Assembly (NCBI GenBank): GCA_903911165.1
Contig: CAIWCQ010000296.1
Span: forward strand, 1 to 8,248
Direction: 5' to 3'
Length of the DNA stretch: 8,248 nt
From: an uncultured Actinomycetes bacterium
GTDB lineage: Bacteria; Actinomycetota; Actinomycetes; Mycobacteriales; Mycobacteriaceae
The first letter of the stretch is position 1; each line of letters begins with the position of its first letter. The notes under the pieces are model-generated. The model worked only from the letters and a program-made list of their open reading frames with translations, did no database searches and was not told where the DNA came from. Made by a program: the position numbers and the translations under genes. Positions 1-6,990 of this stretch are shown here, piece after piece.

Positions 1-80
1 CCCAGTGCCTTCCGGGGCCGGAAATCGAGGTCCTTGGCGAGGTTGCGGATCTCGGTACGCGTGAGTAAACGAATAGTCAT
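1..80 (-). CDS. ksgA: 16S rRNA dimethyladenosine transferase KsgA/RsmA, N-terminal fragment
   Basis: Only the first 26 codons and 2 bases are in the window; the gene runs off the left edge. KsgA (RsmA) uses S-adenosylmethionine to dimethylate two adjacent adenosines near the 3' end of 16S rRNA during 30S assembly. The visible N-terminus begins [16 protein letters not shown] and continues with DFRPRKALG. This closely matches the remembered mycobacterial KsgA start, which runs on into the family motif LGQNF just beyond the edge. The ATG (78-80) has a clear AGGAG five bases upstream, making ksgA the only gene here with a good ribosome binding site. Codon 5 is TTA, a rare leucine codon in GC-rich actinobacteria. 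The same-strand upstream neighbour is tatD, 132 bases away; in M. tuberculosis rpfB lies between them. Identification is strong for so short a piece, because both sequence and synteny agree. Confidence 0.9.
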   Translation of the reverse strand, partial: MTIRLLTRTEIRNLAKDLDFRPRKAL

Positions 81-212
81 TAGTGCTCCTCTATCGCGTC
101 ACGTCAGCGTTAGTTGAGTAGCCTTAGTTTTTTGCTGAAATGGCAACAGGAGCGTACCGCACTATGGCGTCGGCGTCCTTTCATCTTTTTCAGGGCAGAC
201 CATAGACCTTTT
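81..212. other. AT-rich tatD-ksgA intergenic gap, the slot normally holding rpfB
   Basis: This gap is about 49% GC by hand count, visibly poorer than the flanking genes. Apart from the ksgA ribosome binding site and one copy of a tandem repeat it holds no convincing gene. The minus strand has a short open frame starting at an ATG near 183-185 that ends after 24 codons. It carries no signal peptide, G5 domain or transglycosylase-like residues of RpfB, and I do not call it. A TANNNT hexamer (TACGCT, 151-156, minus) could be a ksgA -10 giving a roughly 64-base leader, but it has no recognisable -35 or extended element. In M. tuberculosis rpfB (Rv1009) lies between tatD and ksgA; here it does not. 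Confidence 0.6.
86..90 (-). promoter_or_regulatory. Shine-Dalgarno sequence of ksgA
   Basis: The minus strand reads AGGAG, then CACTA, then the ksgA ATG. The match to the anti-Shine-Dalgarno is good and the 5-base spacing is usable. It implies a leadered ksgA mRNA, unlike the other genes in this window. Confidence 0.75.
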
Positions 213-230
213 TCAGGGCAGACCGTAGAC
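185..230. repeat. 23-bp direct tandem duplication across the tatD stop codon
   Basis: Copy A (185-207) and copy B (208-230) are adjacent, head to tail, and identical at 22 of 23 positions; the one difference is A at 202 against G at 225. On the minus strand copy B encodes the last codons of tatD (VYGLP plus TGA and AAAAG). Copy A repeats that stretch just after the stop. The unit is not a multiple of three. It looks like a local duplication by slippage or a repair scar. No inverted repeat or T-tract suggests a terminator. Confidence 0.9.
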
Positions 231-1052
231 CCGTCGGGCGGTCGCGGCACTGCTCCGGGCGACCTGCTCGGCCGGGAGATCCAGCAGATCTGCCAGCGCG
301 CGCACGGTGTAGGGCAAGCAGTAGGGCTCGTTGGGGGCACCCCGGAACGGATGCGGGGTGAGAAACGGCGCGTCGGTCTCGACCATCAGCTGATCCGGCG
401 GGATCAGCGCCACCGCGGCGCGCAGTGAGTGCGCGTTGCGGAAGCTCACCGTCCCGGAAAGGCTGAGGATCCATCCGGCGTCGACGCAGGTCTTCGCCAT
501 CTCCGGACCCGACGAGAAGCAGTGGAAGATCACCGTCTCCGGAGCACCCTCGGCGCGCAGCACGTCGAGTACCTCCGCGTCGGCCTCGCGATTGTGAATC
601 ATCAGCGGCTTGCCGGTTCGCTTGGCAAGGTCGATATGCCAGGCGAAGGCCTCGCGCTGACTGGCCGGCTGTGCACATCCTTCGAGTTTCCCGGGCCAGT
701 ACAGATCCATTCCGGTCTCGCCGATGGCCACCACCCGCGGCGCCGATGCCAACTCCTCGAGTTCGTCGCGGGCCGCGGCGGTCAGGCCGTCGGCACGGGT
801 GGGATGCAGACCCACGGCGGCGAAAACCCGCTCATCCCATTCGGTGGCCGCAGCAGCCCAGCGCGCCGAATCGAGGTCGTCGGCGATGGTGACCACCGCC
901 AGCACGCCGACGGCCTCGGCGCGATCGACAACGGCGCGCACGTCTGCGGGAGTGCGCGCGCCGCAGGCGTCGAGGTGGGTGTGGGCGTCGATCAATGGCG
1001 TCAACGGCACCGGGGGCGGCGGTGCCGCGCGCTCCGAACGTTGAGTGCCCAC
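213..1052 (-). CDS. tatD: TatD family metal-dependent hydrolase (DNase)
   Basis: TatD proteins are cytosolic TIM-barrel metalloenzymes with 3'-5' exonuclease activity, linked to DNA repair and turnover; the exact role in mycobacteria is unsettled. From the GTG start chosen here (279 residues) the metal ligands are present in order: DAHTHLD (His24, His26), GETGMD (Glu112), IHNREAD (His153), FHCFS (His177) and VETDAPF (Asp227). The NEPYCLPYTVRALA segment near the C-terminus is also typical. An ATG at 1077-1079 in the same frame would add nine residues, but it overlaps the metG ATG and lies upstream of the likely transcription start. A TATGGT hexamer ends six bases before the GTG at 1050-1052, so a leaderless mRNA beginning at this GTG fits best. 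The remembered M. tuberculosis protein starts about 20 residues further in, at the HTH motif, so the N-terminus is uncertain. Divergent from metG; ksgA follows downstream. Confidence 0.93.
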   Translation of the reverse strand: MGTQRSERAAPPPPVPLTPLIDAHTHLDACGARTPADVRAVVDRAEAVGVLAVVTIADDLDSARWAAAATEWDERVFAAVGLHPTRADGLTAAARDELEELASAPRVVAIGETGMDLYWPGKLEGCAQPASQREAFAWHIDLAKRTGKPLMIHNREADAEVLDVLRAEGAPETVIFHCFSSGPEMAKTCVDAGWILSLSGTVSFRNAHSLRAAVALIPPDQLMVETDAPFLTPHPFRGAPNEPYCLPYTVRALADLLDLPAEQVARSSAATARRVYGLP

Positions 1053-1058
1053 CGCAAC

Positions 1059-1068
1059 ACCATAGGGT
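1059..1068. promoter_or_regulatory. Bidirectional core promoter for tatD (minus) and metG (plus)
   Basis: The plus strand reads ACCATAGGGT. Its right part is a plus-strand -10, TAGGGT (1063-1068). Its left part read in reverse is a minus-strand -10, TATGGT (1064-1059). The two hexamers share the TA at 1063-1064. On the minus side the usual six-base spacing puts +1 at 1052, the G of the tatD GTG. On the plus side it puts +1 near 1075, three bases before the metG ATG. A TTGAGT (1041-1046), 16 bases upstream of TAGGGT, is a possible -35 for metG. Assignment is from motif and spacing only. Confidence 0.6.
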
Positions 1069-1077
1069 GGTGCTGAC

Positions 1078-2628
1078 ATGACCGCGCCGTACTACCTGAC
1101 CACCGCGATCGCCTACCCCAACGGCGCACCGCACGTCGGCCATGCGTACGAGTACGTGGCCTCCGACGCGATCGCGCGATTCAAACGACTCGACGGTTTC
1201 GACGTGCGTTTCCTGACTGGCACCGACGAGCACGGTCTGAAGATGTCCCAGGCCGCGGTCGCCGAGGGCCTACCCACCGCGGATTTCGCCCGCCGCAACT
1301 CGGATCGGTTCCAGTGTCTGCAGGAACTGCTCAACATCTCCTTCGACCGATTCATCCGCACCACCGACGAAGATCACTACGCGGCATCGGCGGCGATCTG
1401 GCAGCGAATGGCTGATCGCGGCGACATCTACCTCGATTCCTATGCCGGGTGGTACTCGGTGCGCGACGAGCGGTTCTTTACCGAGGCTGAGACAAAGGTC
1501 AATGCCGACGGCACCCGGGTGGCGACCGAGACGGACACCCCGGTCACCTGGACCGAGGAGCAGACCTATTTTTTTCGGCTCTCGGCCTACGCGGAGCCAC
1601 TGCTGTCGCACTATGCCGAGAATCCCAACTTCATCGCGCCCGAGGTGCGCCGCAACGAGGTCGTCAGCTTCGTTTCCGGCGGGTTGCGTGATCTGTCGAT
1701 CTCGCGCACGTCCTTCGACTGGGGCGTTCCGGTGCCGGGCGATCCGGCGCACGTGATGTACGTCTGGGTCGACGCATTGACCAACTATCTGACCGGAGCC
1801 GGTTTCCCGGACACCGAATCGGATCTTTACCAACGGTATTGGCCCGCCGACCTCCATATGATCGGCAAGGACATCATCCGCTTCCACGCCGTGTACTGGC
1901 CCGCATTCCTGATGTCGGCCGGAATTCCACTGCCACGCAGAGTCTTTGCGCATGGATTTCTCTATAACCGCGGCGAGAAGATGAGCAAATCGGTCGGCAA
2001 TGTCGTCGATCCGGTGTCACTGGTGAACAGCTTTGGAGTGGACCCGGTCCGCTACTTCCTGCTCCGCGAGGTGCCGTTCGGTCAGGACGGCAGTTACAGC
2101 GAAGAGGGGATCATCGGCCGGGTGAACACCGATCTGGCCAACGAGTTGGGCAACCTGGCGCAACGTTCGCTGTCCATGGTGAACAAAAATCTCGACGCCC
2201 GGGTACCGCAACCGGGTGACTTCAGCGCCGAGGATAACGACCTGCTCGAGCTCGCCTACGGCCTACTGGTGCGGGTGCGTATCGCGTTCGACGAACAGGC
2301 GATGCACCAGGGCCTGGAGGCGATCTGGCTGATGCTGGGCGCGGTCAACCGTTACTTCTCCGCCCACCAACCGTGGGTGCTGCGCAAGTCCGACGCCGAG
2401 ACCGACCAGGTCCGATTCCGCACCGTGCTCTACACCACCCTTGAGGCGGTGCGGGTCGCGGCAGTCCTGGTGCAACCGGTGATGCCGGACTCGGCCGCGG
2501 CACTGCTCGACCTGCTGGGCCAACCGCCTGGCCGGCGCGACTTCTCCTGCCTCGAGGTGCCGCTGGCGCCGGGCACCGAACTGCCCGCGCCCCGCGCGGT
2601 CTTCCCCCGCTACGAGCCCCCGGACTGA
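1078..2628 (+). CDS. metG: Methionyl-tRNA synthetase
   Basis: Class I aminoacyl-tRNA synthetase that charges tRNA-Met in the cytosol for initiation and elongation. The 516-residue protein matches the short mycobacterial form (called metS in M. tuberculosis, roughly 519 residues). The HIGH-type motif is HVGH at 19-22 and the KMSKS loop is [10 protein letters not shown] at 299-308. The methionine-pocket and core motifs are also visible: FLTGTDEHG at 45-53, WVDALTNY at 230-237 and [11 protein letters not shown] at 260-270. The connective insert reads SVRDERF where zinc-binding forms have a CxxC knuckle, so this is probably a non-zinc type. No C-terminal tRNA-binding (EMAP/OB) domain follows the anticodon-binding helices. 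The ATG is preceded by a TANNNT -10 and only a weak G-rich stretch, so the mRNA probably has no leader or one of about 3 bases. pabB follows after 4 bases, suggesting one transcript. Confidence 0.97.
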   Translation: MTAPYYLTTAIAYPNGAPHVGHAYEYVASDAIARFKRLDGFDVRFLTGTDEHGLKMSQAAVAEGLPTADFARRNSDRFQCLQELLNISFDRFIRTTDEDHYAASAAIWQRMADRGDIYLDSYAGWYSVRDERFFTEAETKVNADGTRVATETDTPVTWTEEQTYFFRLSAYAEPLLSHYAENPNFIAPEVRRNEVVSFVSGGLRDLSISRTSFDWGVPVPGDPAHVMYVWVDALTNYLTGAGFPDTESDLYQRYWPADLHMIGKDIIRFHAVYWPAFLMSAGIPLPRRVFAHGFLYNRGEKMSKSVGNVVDPVSLVNSFGVDPVRYFLLREVPFGQDGSYSEEGIIGRVNTDLANELGNLAQRSLSMVNKNLDARVPQPGDFSAEDNDLLELAYGLLVRVRIAFDEQAMHQGLEAIWLMLGAVNRYFSAHQPWVLRKSDAETDQVRFRTVLYTTLEAVRVAAVLVQPVMPDSAAALLDLLGQPPGRRDFSCLEVPLAPGTELPAPRAVFPRYEPPD

Positions 2629-2632
2629 CGCG

Positions 2633-3892
2633 ATGCGCATCGAGCGACTGGGTGATCTCGGCAGCGCCGACGATGTCCTCCGTGCGGTCGCCGCGGGCGC
2701 CCGCCTGCACCGGCTGCCCCCGCCGGCCGCGCTGATCGGCGAGTGGTTCGCCTCCGCGGCGGTGATCGCACCGAGCGTAGGGGTACAGCCGGTCGACGCG
2801 GGCGGGGTGTTCCCCGAATCGCCTGGGTTGAGACCGCCGCCGGCCTTCCCCGACGCCGTCGGCGGCGGATGGATCGGTTATCTGTCCTATCCCGACCCCG
2901 GCACCGACGACGCGCCGCCGCGAATACCCGAGGCGGCCGGCGGGTGGACCGACACCGTGTTGCGCTGCGACCGCTCCGGCCGCTGGTGGTTCGAAAGCCT
3001 CTCCGGGGACGCGCTTCCCGAATGGTTGTCAGCGGCTCTGGCGGTGCCGCCGATTCGGCACCGTTGCACGATCGCCTGGACGGGACCCGACGCCGGTGAG
3101 CACCGGGCCGGAGTGCTGTCCTGCCTGGAGGCCATTCGCGCCGGCGAGGTCTACCAGGCGTGCGTGTGTACCGCGTTCAACGGGACCGTCAGTGGTTCGC
3201 CCCTGGACTTCTTCGCCGACGCCGTGGCCCGCACCGGCCCGGCGCGCGGTGCCTACCTGGCCGGCGACTGGGGCGCGGTGGCCTCGCTGTCGCCGGAACT
3301 CTTCCTGCGCCGGACGGGCACGACGGTGAGTTCCAGTCCGATCAAGGGCACGCTGCCGCGGCACGCGGAACCGGGGCAGTTACTAGCCTCGGCCAAGGAT
3401 GTCGCGGAGAACATCATGATCGTCGACCTGGTGCGCAACGATCTGGGCCGGGTGGCGGTGACCGGATCGGTCACCGTTCCGGAACTGCTGGCCGTCTATC
3501 CCGCGCCCGGTGTGTGGCATCTGGTGTCGACGGTCTGCGCGCAGGTGCCGTCCGATCTCCCGGTATCGGAGTTGCTGGCCGCCACATTCCCACCGGCGTC
3601 GGTCACCGGTACGCCGAAAACCCGCGCACGGCAACTGCTTTCGCAGTGGGAACCGCAGCGTCGGGGGATCTACTGCGGGACGGTGGGCCTGGCGTCACCG
3701 GTCGCGGGATGCGAACTCAACGTCGCGATCCGCACCGTGGAGTTCGATGCCCACTCCCGCGCGGTACTCGGCGTCGGCGGCGGAATCACTGCCGACTCGG
3801 AGCCGGACGCCGAATGGCAGGAGTGCTTGCACAAGGCCGCACCGATTATCGACGTCGCTCAGGACTCCCGGGCTCGCAGAACCGCATCGTAG
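2633..3892 (+). CDS. pabB: Aminodeoxychorismate synthase component I
   Basis: PabB converts chorismate plus ammonia (normally supplied by the glutaminase PabA) to 4-amino-4-deoxychorismate, the precursor of p-aminobenzoate in folate synthesis. The chorismate-binding domain fills about residues 155-410. The key motif PIKGT is at 236-240. Its lysine (Lys238) marks PabB-type enzymes, whereas anthranilate synthase TrpE normally has PIAGT, so this is PabB rather than TrpE. Other family motifs are ENIMIVDLVRNDLG (259-272), PPASVTGTPK (320-329), GIYCGTVG (345-352) and GGGITADS (382-389), followed by Glu394 and Lys401. At 419 residues it is somewhat short, mainly in the N-terminal domain. The strand normally reading YQVN reads YQACVCT, with two cysteines. 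The ATG lies 4 bases after the metG stop with no evident Shine-Dalgarno; translational coupling is likely. No pabA is in the window. The 3' end overlaps rsmI by 34 bases, convergently. Confidence 0.93.
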   Translation: MRIERLGDLGSADDVLRAVAAGARLHRLPPPAALIGEWFASAAVIAPSVGVQPVDAGGVFPESPGLRPPPAFPDAVGGGWIGYLSYPDPGTDDAPPRIPEAAGGWTDTVLRCDRSGRWWFESLSGDALPEWLSAALAVPPIRHRCTIAWTGPDAGEHRAGVLSCLEAIRAGEVYQACVCTAFNGTVSGSPLDFFADAVARTGPARGAYLAGDWGAVASLSPELFLRRTGTTVSSSPIKGTLPRHAEPGQLLASAKDVAENIMIVDLVRNDLGRVAVTGSVTVPELLAVYPAPGVWHLVSTVCAQVPSDLPVSELLAATFPPASVTGTPKTRARQLLSQWEPQRRGIYCGTVGLASPVAGCELNVAIRTVEFDAHSRAVLGVGGGITADSEPDAEWQECLHKAAPIIDVAQDSRARRTAS

Positions 3893-4698
3893 AGTTCCCG
3901 ACGCGACGGTGCGCCGACGTGCGCGCCGATCACCCGGGCGCAGGCATCTTTGACCCGCATCCCGTCGGCGATCAGCGCCTCGACCTCGCCGACGAGTGCG
4001 TCGGGGTCGACGCTGGGCGTCGCGCCGGCCAGCACCACGGTGATCTCGCCGAGCACGCCGTCGGCCGACCACCGGGCGAGTTCGGCCAGGGTGCCGCGAC
4101 GGATCTCCTCATGGACTTTGGTCAGCTCCCGACAGACCACGGCACGACGGTCCGCCCCCAGTCCCTCGACCGCGTCGGCCAGGCAACCCGCCAATCGCCG
4201 CGGCGATTCGAAGAAGACCACGGTGCGCGTCTCGGCGGCGAAACCGGCAAGCCACGCTCGCCGGGCCGACGGCTTCCGCGGCCCGAACCCCTCGAAGCAG
4301 AACCGGTCCGAGGGCAGTCCGGAGACGGCCAGCGCCGTGGTCACCGCTGACGGTCCGGGCAGGCACGACACCGTCAACCCTGCCGCTACACACGCCGTCA
4401 CCAGCCGGTATCCGGGATCGTTGAGCAGCGGCATTCCGGCATCGCTGACCACCAGCACCGTCGCTCCGGCGGTGATCTCGGCGACCAGACCGGGCACCCT
4501 TTCTGCCTCGTTGCCGTCGAACATACTAAGGACGCGGCCGGTGATGTTCACACCCACGGAACGTGCCAGGGTCCGGATCCGGCGGGTGTCCTCGGCGGCC
4601 ACCACATCGGCCGTTCCCAGCGCTTCGAGCAGGCGTTTCGAGGCGTCATCCGGTTGGCCCAAGGGGGTGGCACCAAGCAGCAGACGACCGGGGCTCAC
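3859..4698 (-). CDS. rsmI: 16S rRNA (cytidine-1402-2'-O)-methyltransferase RsmI
   Basis: RsmI 2'-O-methylates C1402 in the decoding centre of 16S rRNA using S-adenosylmethionine; it belongs to the tetrapyrrole methylase superfamily. From the chosen GTG the protein has 279 residues. Motifs are LGATPLGQP (8-16), EDTRR (36-40), SDAGMPLLNDPGY (85-97), PGPSAVTTAL (114-123), FFESPRR (162-168), CRELTKVHEE (189-198) and LGEITVV (216-222). Family members usually have SDAGTPxISDPGY, so the Thr-to-Met and Ser-to-Asn changes at 89 and 93 are unusual. Two in-frame GTGs lie six bases apart, at 4702-4704 and 4696-4698. The inner one is preferred because TAGGGT ends exactly six bases before it, as for a leaderless mRNA, and the N-terminus MSPGRLLLGATPLGQP then aligns with remembered M. 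tuberculosis Rv1003. Divergent from pmt, convergent with pabB. Confidence 0.94.
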   Translation of the reverse strand: MSPGRLLLGATPLGQPDDASKRLLEALGTADVVAAEDTRRIRTLARSVGVNITGRVLSMFDGNEAERVPGLVAEITAGATVLVVSDAGMPLLNDPGYRLVTACVAAGLTVSCLPGPSAVTTALAVSGLPSDRFCFEGFGPRKPSARRAWLAGFAAETRTVVFFESPRRLAGCLADAVEGLGADRRAVVCRELTKVHEEIRRGTLAELARWSADGVLGEITVVLAGATPSVDPDALVGEVEALIADGMRVKDACARVIGAHVGAPSRRELYDAVLRARES

Positions 4699-4704
4699 TC
4701 CCAC

Positions 4705-4714
4705 ACCCTACGAT
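4705..4714. promoter_or_regulatory. Bidirectional core promoter for rsmI (minus) and pmt (plus)
   Basis: The plus strand reads ACCCTACGAT. Reading right, TACGAT (4709-4714) is a plus-strand -10 with predicted +1 at 4721-4722, at the pmt GTG. Reading left, TAGGGT (4710-4705) is a minus-strand -10 with predicted +1 at 4698, the first base of the inner rsmI GTG. The two hexamers share the TA at 4709-4710, the same geometry as the tatD/metG element. No convincing -35 is visible on either side. Assignment is from motif and spacing only. Confidence 0.6.
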
Positions 4715-4721
4715 CGCAGGC

Positions 4722-6287
4722 GTGAGTGCCCCGGTCGATGAGCGCGTAGAAGCGGAACCGGCCGCCGGTCAGGTCAGCCCTGGACCGCTGGTACCCGTTG
4801 CCGATTTCGGGCCCGCCGACCGTCTGTGGGGCTGGGCGGCGACCGCGGTCGTCACCGCTCTGGCGGCGGTGACCCGGATGATGAACCTCGGCTCACCCAC
4901 CGACGCGGGCACGCCGATTTTCGACGAGAAGCACTACGCCCCGCAGGCCTGGCAGGTGCTGCACAACTACGGCGTGGAGGACAATCCCGGCTTCGGCCTG
5001 GTGGTGCATCCGCCGATCGGCAAACAGCTGATTGCACTCGGCGAGGCGATGTTCGGCTACACCGGCCTGGGCTGGCGATTGAGCAGTGCAGTGTTCGGCA
5101 TCATCCTGGTGGCGTTGGTGGTTCGTATCGTCCGGCGGATCAGTCGTTCGACACTGATCGGCGCCATCGCGGGCATGCTCGCGGTCTGCGACGGAGTCAG
5201 CTTCGTCGCCGCCCGGACCGCACTGCTTGACAACTTCATGACAGTGTTCGTGGTAGCGGCGTTCGGTGCGCTGATGGTGGACCGGGACCAGGTCCGCGAG
5301 CGAATGCATAATGCGTACCTCGAGGGCCGGATCGCCGAAAACCCCTGGGGCCCAAGACTTGGCGTGCGGTGGTGGCGATTCGGCGCCGGTGTGCTCCTTG
5401 GGTTGGCCTGCGCGACGAAATGGTCCGGGCTGTATTTCGTGGTGTTCTTCGCGCTGATGTCTCTGGCTTTCGATGTCGCGGCCCGCCGCGCCTACCGGGT
5501 GACCCAGCCGTGGGCAGGTGTCCTGCGGCGCGACCTCGGCCCTGCGGCCTGGGTGTTCGGACTTGTTCCGCTGGCGGTGTACCTGCTGGCGTACGCGCCC
5601 TGGTTCGCCTCCGAGACGGCGGTCAATCGTCATGAAGTGGGCCAGGCCATCGGCCCACGGCAGTGGTACCAGCCGCCGGATGCCATCAGATCGCTGTGGC
5701 ATTACACCTACAAGGCCTATCACTTTCACTCCACCCTGACGAACTCTGAGGGCAATCACCACCCGTGGGAGTCCAAACCGTGGACGTGGCCGATGTCGTT
5801 GCGACCCGTGCTCTACGCCATCGATGATTCCGGCGTGCCCGGTTGCGGGGCGGCGTCGTGCGTCAAATCCGTGATGCTCGTGGGTACACCCGCGCTGTGG
5901 TGGCTCGCGGTACCGGCGCTGCTGTACGCCTGCTGGCGCGCCTTTGTTCGCCGCGACTGGCGGTACGCCGTCGTGCTGGTGGGGTATTGCGCGGGCTGGC
6001 TGCCGTGGTTCGCGGCGATCGACCGCCAGATGTACTTCTTCTATGCGGTGACGATGGCACCGTTCCTCGTCATGCTGATCGCCCTGATTCTGGGCGACAT
6101 ACTTTTCGCCCCGAGCCGCAACCCGCAACGCCCCAATGCGGAGCGGCGAACCCTCGGCGTGATGGTCGTCTGCTGTTATTTGGCGCTGGTGATCACCAAC
6201 TTCGCCTGGCTATTCCCCATCCTGACCGGCATCCCGATCTCGCAATCCACCTGGAACATGCAGATATGGTTGCCGAGTTGGCGCTAG
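4722..6287 (+). CDS. pmt: Protein O-mannosyltransferase (dolichyl/polyprenyl-phosphate-mannose-protein mannosyltransferase)
   Basis: Multi-pass GT39-family enzyme that transfers mannose from polyprenyl-phosphomannose to Ser/Thr of proteins during Sec export, acting on the outer face of the plasma membrane. The GTG start gives 521 residues, close to the roughly 503 of Rv1002c. After a soluble tail, a first membrane segment lies near 36-50. The first outer loop carries the acidic pair Asp68-Glu69 in TPIFDEKHY, expected to be catalytic, followed by HPPIGKQ at 96-102. Further hydrophobic spans, RTALLDNFM near 165, a Trp-rich loop ESKPWTWPMSLRP near 350, and DRQMYFFY near 434 are all typical of actinobacterial Pmt. 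The frame stays open upstream to 4563, but that would run into rsmI. The GTG at 4722-4724 is chosen because TACGAT ends 7 bases before it and the protein then aligns with homologues. No Shine-Dalgarno is seen. Two lipoprotein genes, possible substrates, converge on it. Confidence 0.95.
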   Translation: MSAPVDERVEAEPAAGQVSPGPLVPVADFGPADRLWGWAATAVVTALAAVTRMMNLGSPTDAGTPIFDEKHYAPQAWQVLHNYGVEDNPGFGLVVHPPIGKQLIALGEAMFGYTGLGWRLSSAVFGIILVALVVRIVRRISRSTLIGAIAGMLAVCDGVSFVAARTALLDNFMTVFVVAAFGALMVDRDQVRERMHNAYLEGRIAENPWGPRLGVRWWRFGAGVLLGLACATKWSGLYFVVFFALMSLAFDVAARRAYRVTQPWAGVLRRDLGPAAWVFGLVPLAVYLLAYAPWFASETAVNRHEVGQAIGPRQWYQPPDAIRSLWHYTYKAYHFHSTLTNSEGNHHPWESKPWTWPMSLRPVLYAIDDSGVPGCGAASCVKSVMLVGTPALWWLAVPALLYACWRAFVRRDWRYAVVLVGYCAGWLPWFAAIDRQMYFFYAVTMAPFLVMLIALILGDILFAPSRNPQRPNAERRTLGVMVVCCYLALVITNFAWLFPILTGIPISQSTWNMQIWLPSWR

Positions 6288-6325
6288 CTTGCGAGATCGA
6301 AGTGAGCACCGCGTCGCCCCGTGCG

Positions 6326-6339
6326 CCGGCTAACGCCGG
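6326..6339. terminator. Small hairpin between convergent pmt and lipoprotein gene
   Basis: CCGGC (6326-6330) pairs with GCCGG (6335-6339) around a TAAC loop, a 5-bp GC stem that could form in transcripts from either strand. It sits 38 bases after the pmt stop and overlaps the stop codon of the minus-strand lipoprotein gene. There is no T-tract on either strand, so it is at best a weak terminator. This is the only candidate in the 42-base gap. Confidence 0.2.
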
Positions 6340-6983
6340 ATCGCGTTGACACCGGCGATCAGCAGATCGCGGGCCCGTTGGGTGTTGACCGCAACCACCG
6401 GTTGGCCCGGTAGCACCAGCGGATTTGCCGAGACGATCACCTGGTAGTCGTCGAAGTGGGCGGAGTAGTTGTATACCTCGCCGGTACGTGGCTTTCCATC
6501 GACGACCGTCTGAATCACCCGGTGCACACCGATGGTCTCGGTCCCGGTGATATTCGGCACCTCGACGGCTTCGACCGTGCCCTGCACCGCATCGCCGGCG
6601 AAGACGACCTTCCGGCAGTCGGATCCGGGTTCGATCACCGGTACCGCCTCGTTGGTCTGGACCGCGATGACGATGAACCGGTTGCCCTCACCCTCGGCCG
6701 AGACCGCCGCCATGTTGCCCTCGGTGCCCGCCGGCACCAGCTGGCCGGTGGCGAACCGAGCGCAGGCCGAGGGCTTGAACGTCACTGTGTCGGGGAGTTT
6801 CTGGCCACTGAGCACGCGGGGGTCAATTCCGGTCGGAGCGATCTCGGTGAGAGTGAACTGCGGGCCGAAGCTCGCCCTGACGTCGGAGATTGCGGCGATG
6901 TCGGCCGCCGGGCCGCGACCGGAGCCGCAGCCGATCAGCACGCCGGCCAACACCAGCACGCCGAGCACTCCGCGGACGATCAT
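6330..6983 (-). CDS. Putative secreted lipoprotein, DUF5642-like (downstream paralogue)
   Basis: From the ATG at 6981-6983 the protein has 217 residues. It has a short basic n-region (MIVR), a hydrophobic core and a lipobox LIGC with Cys19. It should therefore be exported by Sec, lipidated and anchored outside the plasma membrane. The mature part has two cysteines (Cys74, Cys123) likely to form a disulfide, a central NMAAVSAEGEGNRFIVIAV strand region and a C-terminal NTQRARDLLIAGVNAIRR helix. I recognise it as a mycobacterial lipoprotein family, tentatively DUF5642; the function is unknown. A GTG at 6999-7001 would add six residues, but a TAGATT hexamer ends seven bases before the ATG, so a leaderless start there is likelier and gives a better signal peptide. 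The paralogous lipoprotein gene ends 28 bases upstream. It converges with pmt, whose product could mannosylate it (inference). Confidence 0.82.
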   Translation of the reverse strand: MIVRGVLGVLVLAGVLIGCGSGRGPAADIAAISDVRASFGPQFTLTEIAPTGIDPRVLSGQKLPDTVTFKPSACARFATGQLVPAGTEGNMAAVSAEGEGNRFIVIAVQTNEAVPVIEPGSDCRKVVFAGDAVQGTVEAVEVPNITGTETIGVHRVIQTVVDGKPRTGEVYNYSAHFDDYQVIVSANPLVLPGQPVVAVNTQRARDLLIAGVNAIRR

Positions 6984-6990
6984 CGCCGTC

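Noticed and set aside
131..154. TTGC...GCAA inverted repeat with a T-run beside it in the tatD-ksgA gap, considered as a terminator.
   Set aside because: The stem is only 4 bp with a 7-base loop. On the transcribed (minus) strand it is followed by A residues, not T, so it does not fit an intrinsic terminator.
110..185. Short minus-strand frame from an ATG at 183-185 in the tatD-ksgA gap, considered as an rpfB remnant or small protein.
   Set aside because: Twenty-four Arg/Lys-rich residues, no ribosome binding site, and no resemblance to RpfB that I can see.
429..1076. Long plus-strand open frame antisense to tatD.
   Set aside because: It is a shadow of high GC content. Its translation has no family motifs, while the minus strand has all the TatD metal ligands.
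1569..1575. Run of seven T within metG, a possible slippage or frameshift site.
   Set aside because: It encodes Tyr-Phe-Phe in a conserved YFFRLS stretch, the frame is intact on both sides, and no alternative product is evident.
1270..1953. Long minus-strand open frame antisense to metG.
   Set aside because: Metal- and ATP-site motifs of MetG are on the plus strand; the antisense translation is rich in Gly, Arg and Val with no recognisable domain.
4563..4721. Upstream extension of the pmt frame to an ATG at 4563.
   Set aside because: It would lie opposite rsmI coding sequence, adds a Pro/Arg-rich tail unlike Pmt, and starts before the predicted promoter.
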